A DNA stretch of 20,674 nt from contig WELA01006042.1 in NCBI GenBank assembly GCA_009602735.1, positions 1-20,674 on the forward strand, given 5' to 3'. Below, piece by piece: positions 16,629 to 20,674 of this stretch; position 1 is the stretch's first letter, and the number at the start of each line of letters is the position of its first letter. The DNA is from Mesotaenium endlicherianum (Eukaryota; Streptophyta; Zygnematophyceae; Zygnematales; Mesotaeniaceae). A program made the translations under genes and the position numbers. A model generated the notes under the pieces. The model was not told the DNA's origin. It did not search any database and was given only the letters and a program-made list of their open reading frames with translations.

Positions 16629-17924
16629 CATAGATGATAGGTGCATAACGCTATGACTAATGTTTTTTTTGCTCACACCATCTGCCATCGACCAAATTTT
16701 CTAACCATGGAGCCATATATGACAACTCATATTTTTGCTTTACATATTGTTGGTGCTTTCATGTTTCAAAGTGCTTGTGTAGGGTATTTCAACTATGCTT
16801 GAACTTGTTTCAATGATTTCCATCAAGAATTGCAAAAGTTATGCACCAAACAATGAATTTGCATGATGCACTTCTTAGTTTCCTTATGGGACCAATGAAA
16901 AAAAGATTTGGTGTCAATTTGGATCCCAAACTTTGGACTGGTGCAGCAGCCAAGATACTAAATGAATTATAAATCTGTATAGTGCAGTGTCTTCCTTACA
17001 TCAGGATGTATGCTGGAAAAAATCAAGACCTAAAAAAAAGTTGTACTTTTTCGGATATTGTGCTGAGAAGAAATGTACTTGTCGGACCTCACACGTGTGT
17101 TCCCCTTGTAGTACAAAAAAGTAAATCTCAAAAAACTCGAAGAAGTACATTGTCAGATTGCTTACTCAAAGTAAATAAAGTATATATATGGCTCTTATGT
17201 GCCACATAAGCTCTGATTTTAGTATGAACATTCAATGATAGGCTTTTGTGGTGTCCGTTTTGGTCCTATAGGCAGTAAAGCTAGTGTTAATATTAAGTAT
17301 GTGGACTTTTAGTAATACTCAGTAGAATGACTCAGCCGAGGGCAACAGGCTGAAGTCAACTTAGGTCAATTTGCTGACACATTCTTTGACAGTCAGCTGA
17401 CTTCCGTACTCGATATCAACGAACTGCCTAGTCATGCACCTAAGTGTGATATACTAGATTAGTGGCCAGATGACATCTTTAGGATGGATGGCGATTTGGG
17501 ATGATGGGAAATGGCTGTGGATTTGGTTAGCCGAGATCCTATCGACGTGTTTATCTCCCGGGTAGGCGGTGCCATCGCACTTGCTGTTGAACATTTATAT
17601 CATTCCGTGTACATATGCTAGGTATTGCCCTCAAATTTGGCGTTTGGAAACGAGGCCAACTCTCTTGTATCGCTTACTAAGAGACATATGAATTCAAGGC
17701 GAAAAGCTATTAATACGCACTGTATTCTAGTCTTGCTTATTTATGAGTTTAGTGATTGCATGATTGATGCTCGTTCACTTGCATTTGACGCGTGAGTATA
17801 ATATTACTAGTTGTGAAGTCTTTTGCTGTTTACTAAGTAATCAAAAATTACCATAAAGACTACTTGTTGATATAAACATCTTTTATTAATTATTAATCGC
17901 CTATTGGTAAGTCGATTCATTTCA

Positions 17925-19064
17925 CTCCTCCTCCTCCTCTTGTTCCTCAGAGATTGCTGGGGTTGCCTTTGCCATTTTGTCCAGCTCAGCCCTAGGTAGG
18001 GAGTAATCCATTGACCTCCCCCTCTAGCCTTGAGTGGAGGCTGTTGGGCTCCGACTGTGCTCAAGTCTTTCTCCTCTTGCTTGCCTGCCCATTTGACATA
18101 GGCATGCTTGTCCTTAGAGAAAGAGTGCCGGGCCCTGGTCCTCTCTGCCTTCATCTCGTCACTCATGCACCCCCTAAGCCCATCCCGTCTAGGGTCCCAA
18201 GGTGCAATGTGAGGAGGCAGACTGATGGTGCCATCCATCGCACGGTCGAAGTCATTCTCTTTAGCCTCGTCATTTTCTTGGTCCTCCATGTGCATGGTCA
18301 TCCAGCGCCAATCTGTAGGCTGCTTGAAGAAAGTAGGGTTTGCCCTCTTCATAGTACAGGGATAAAAGTAAGTTGAGAACATCTGTTGGCTGGTCTCCTT
18401 GGCCAAGAACTCCCAGCTTCTCCTTTCCACCTCATTTTACATAGGCATAAACTTGTGTTACATCTTTGAAGCTATTCGATAGCATCCAAATCATCCTTAT
18501 GACCCTGTGAGATCTTGCTATACTTGGTACAGGTACTAGTGGGTCCTGGGGCTGTATTGTTAGGGCATTGGCGTCCTTGAAAGTGCACTCTATCATCCTG
18601 GCATAGTCATCGTATAAGAGAAGTCCAGTGTGGATCTCAATATACTTGTCCACAGCTCCCTCTCCTTCTCTTTGCAGAGTTGCCCTCTGCTTTGCTGCCC
18701 TGTTCTTTTGGGCAAAATTCAGTGCCACCTGCAGCAGGTCAAATCTCTTGCCTAGGCCTGTATAGCGATAGCTCTCTAGTTGCTTCTTCCTTTCCTCTTC
18801 TGCTTTACGTAGACTTTTGTCCTAAGCCTTCCCGTCCTCCTCGTCTTTTTCAAGTCTTTCCTCCGCAGCCTTCCTGTCTTGCTCCTCTTTCTTGGCCCTT
18901 TCTTCCTCTTCCTTTTTCTTCTTGACCTCCTTCTTGAGTCGTCGCCGTTTTGCCTCCCATCTTGAAATTGAAGTGGCTTCAATGTCATCCTGGAATTGTT
19001 AATATTGTTGCCGGGCCTCGTCAACATTCCTCTTTCTCTTAAGTTTGTCCTTTTGTTTGGTCAT
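17925..19064 (-). pseudogene. aORF of element D, C-terminus cut off by element C
   Basis: Same unknown family, nearer to copy B than to A or C. It starts at ATG 19064 (MTKQKDKLKRKRNVDEARQQ), with a coiled coil to about 18790, then SYRYTGLGKRFDLL, EIHTGLLLYDDYARM, HRVIRMIWM and SFKD. One inserted base near 18435 shifts the frame; the domain continues with ERRSWEFLAKETSQQ, YFYPCTMK, PTDWRWMT, LPPHIAPWDPRRDG and SKDKHAYVKWAGKQ. It enters the Glu-rich run and is cut at 17925 by the LTR of C. Two in-frame stops lie in the coiled coil (near 19000 and 18823); the first corresponds to a Leu codon in B, so it is not a recoded Gln. The missing tail should lie beyond the 5' end of C, outside the window. 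Confidence 0.8.
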
Positions 19065-19345
19065 CCTGCTCACTATGCAACAGCTCAGTTAGTATAGTAA
19101 GGAAGTACACGACACACAAAGGGGAAATAATGGATAAGAACATGGCTACAGCCAGGCCTAATTCACCTTGCGAGAGGAGTGAATGAGACTAATAAGCTCG
19201 ACACAGAGGTATGCCAAAAATGTAGCACTGTGATGAGTGAGTATGAGCGCAGTTGAACGTGAGAATATATTTGTGAGCGTAGATTCCTGACGACCATAAA
19301 AGGTGTCACACTCCCTCTAACTTAATTGTAAGGGGGAATGTCGTG
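19065..19345 (-). promoter_or_regulatory. Leader of the D aORF with PPT-like motif
   Basis: On the minus strand this contains AATTAAGTTAGAGGGAGTG (near 19309-19328), matching the PPT-like motif in the spacer of B. It also has TTCAACTGCGCTCATACTCA, matching B's TCAACCTGCGCTCACACTCA. So it is homologous to the pol-aORF spacer. No chromodomain end is found further upstream, unlike in B and C. Confidence 0.5.
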
Positions 19346-20026
19346 ACTGAGACTGTCGGAGGACGCTAAGCATTAATAGGGCAAGGAAGGACGGGACACA
19401 CAAGGGAAATATCCCTGGAATAGGCCATGACTGACTAATTTAATTGCTGGTGGGCAAAAGCCTCCTCTAGCAAGAGTAAAAGCCCACAGCTTATGATTGT
19501 AAATTGAAAACATAATACTAGAAGTCTGGACACTCTTGGGCACTACAAGGGCAGCTAACTCCGCAAAGAACTAAGGAAAAAGTGAGCTATGGAACCCCAC
19601 CCTCCCAGCTGAGGGCAAGGGGGCAAGAGCGCAGCTGAACGTGGAGGCTCTAAAATGCGGTCGTTGGGGACGATGTAGGGAAGGACGGCCCCTGGCGAAC
19701 CAGGGAAATGAAAACCCTGGAGGAACATACTCCAGGTGGTGCACGTGACAAACAGAATAGGGACAGGAATTGGTGACGGTGAAGAGACGGGGCGAAACGG
19801 CCGACTGACGACGGCCGACAACAAGTCATTTGGTGGGAATACGCACATCCGCCAGGAAACTCCCGTGCAGAGCATTGGCGATAGAAGCCGTGAGCATCGG
19901 GGGTGGAAGACTCCGCGAATTGGCAAGCGTGGATTGTTTCCACCATGAAGAGGGAGGGGGACTTGCAACAGCGAGGTAGCCAACGTATAAATAAATAGCG
20001 CGATGCGTACATGAAGGGAAGGACGT
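19346..20026. other. Unassigned GC-richer DNA upstream of D
   Basis: No pol coding is found here although D's pol would be expected on the minus strand. The open frames on the minus strand (19555-19983, 19650-20012) have no recognisable motif and look like chance frames. A second copy of GAGCGCAG-TTGA-like sequence (GAGCGCAGCTGAACGTG at 19626-19642) and a weak echo of the stretch near 19110-19160 suggest a partial, old duplication of D's leader. A TATAAATA lies at 19986-19993 on the plus strand. It may be host DNA, a 5'-rearranged D, or a different element. Confidence 0.35.
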
Positions 20027-20674
20027 TGAAATGAATCGACTTACCAAATAGGCGATTAACAATTAATAAAGATCTTTATATCAGCAAGTAATCTTTATGG
20101 TATTTTTCGTTAACTGGTTTAACGGCAAAGGACAACACACTAGCAGTGAATAATACTCGTCAGTCAAGTGAGAGTAAACTAGCATCAATAATGCAAATCA
20201 GTAAACTCATACATAAGCAAGGTTAGAAGACAGTGCGTATCAATGGCTTCTCGCCTTGGATTCAGATCTCTCTTAGTAAGCTGTACAAGAGAGTTGGCCT
20301 CGTGTCCGAATGCCGAACTCGAGAGCAATGCCTAGCGTATGTACATGGAATGAGTTTACTGTTCAACGGTCAGTGCGATGGCACCGCCTACCGGGAGTTA
20401 ACCACGTTGGTAGGACCTCGGTTAACCAAATCCACCGCCATCTCCCATCATCTCGAATAGCCATCCATCATAGGGATGTCATCTGGCTATTCATCTAGCA
20501 TACCAAACTTAGATGCATATCAAGGTAGTTCGCTGCTACCGAGTACGGAAGTCAGCATGCTGTCAAAGAATGTGTCAGCAAGCTGACTTATATAGATTTT
20601 GAGCCTGCTGCTTTCGACTGAGTCAGCAAACTGATAATTATGTAAAGTCCAGCAGACTGACTATTAACTAAAGT
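20027..20674 (-). mobile_element. LTR of element E, cut by the window end
   Basis: The minus-strand LTR 3' end TTTCA is at 20027 and the match to LTR B continues to 20674, about 70-75 bases short of the full length. The bases next to it (GGACG, not a primer-binding site) show that it is a 3' LTR or a solo LTR, not a 5' LTR. GACGT (20022-20026) is the candidate target duplication. One base is lost at about 20392 relative to B. Confidence 0.85.

Larger units (their letters stand above)
15170..17286 (+). mobile_element. piggyBac-type DNA transposon, internally reduced
   Basis: The 2117-bp insert is flanked by TTAA on both sides (15166-15169, 17287-17290), the piggyBac target. It has terminal inverted repeats CACTAGCTATACTG and, at the other end, CACTAGCTTTACTG in reverse complement, 13 of 14 identical. 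It encodes a transposase C-terminus with the superfamily's Cys/His end domain. There is not enough coding room for the catalytic D-D-D core, so it is non-autonomous or decayed. Sequence outside 15515-16628 (a leader of 345 bases and a tail of 660 bases) shows no further gene. Confidence 0.85.
15108..17924 (+). mobile_element. 3' LTR of element C, split by a DNA transposon
   Basis: The LTR begins TGTAATGGATTAG at 15108, is interrupted at 15170-17286, and resumes TTAATATTAAG to end GATTCATTTCA at 17924. Without the insert and one TTAA copy it is about 700 bp, the family length. It is the most diverged LTR in the window, in line with C being older than A and B. It ends inside the aORF of element D; the next bases CTCCT (17925-17929) are the probable target duplication. 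Confidence 0.82.

Noticed and set aside
19555..19983. Minus-strand open frames upstream of D as host genes
   Set aside because: Composition is Pro/Ser/Leu-rich without motif, two frames overlap, and neither has a supported start or a relative in the window.

Overview
The window looks like repeat-rich nuclear DNA from a green-lineage eukaryote. The complete retrotransposon has a primer-binding site one mismatch from the usual plant initiator tRNA-Met type, and a chromodomain-bearing Ty3/gypsy (chromovirus) polyprotein. A charophyte alga is my best guess, with low confidence. I see no host gene I can name, no rRNA or tRNA gene, no CRISPR array and no bacterial-style operon. Nearly everything is nested transposable elements in varied decay.

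Layout (elements lettered A-F for convenience). 1-1276: the 3' part of an unrelated LTR element F, with three 43-bp tandem repeats, a G-rich polypurine tract and a 503-bp LTR; it cuts into the N-terminus of the next gene. 1277-3742: the 3' end of element A (+), with an extra gene (here called aORF) and a 3' LTR. 3743-4108: the end of pol and the pol-aORF spacer of an older element C (+), into which A was inserted. 4109-13144: a full-length 9.04-kb chromovirus B on the minus strand, flanked by GACTA target duplications; it carries LTR, PBS, gag, protease, RT, RNase H, integrase, chromodomain, then a spacer and the aORF, then PPT and LTR. 13150-17924: the rest of C, its aORF and its 3' LTR, the latter split by a 2.1-kb piggyBac-type DNA transposon at TTAA (15170-17286). 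17925-19064: the aORF of a fourth element D (-), cut by C. 19065-20026: leader and unassigned DNA. 20027-20674: an LTR (-) of element E, cut by the window end.

The most interesting item is the aORF: a roughly 520-560 residue protein of no family I recognise, seen four times (A, B, C, D), always on the same strand as its own element and, where testable, between pol and the 3' LTR. It has a charged coiled-coil N-terminus, a conserved central domain, an acidic stretch and an Arg/Ser/Pro-rich tail with a conserved 18-residue motif, but no signal peptide or membrane segment, so it is not an ordinary envelope gene. The spacer before it carries sequences resembling the element's own polypurine tract, which suggests how the gene may have been acquired. 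B also shows a canonical -1 slippery heptamer joining gag to pol.

All copies in view are damaged. B has in-frame stops, an altered RT active site, a 247-bp frame-breaking duplication in gag and at least one pol frameshift. Three single Ns, each between near-identical flanks, are unmerged assembly overlaps and should be corrected before reading frames in gag or the 5' LTR are judged.
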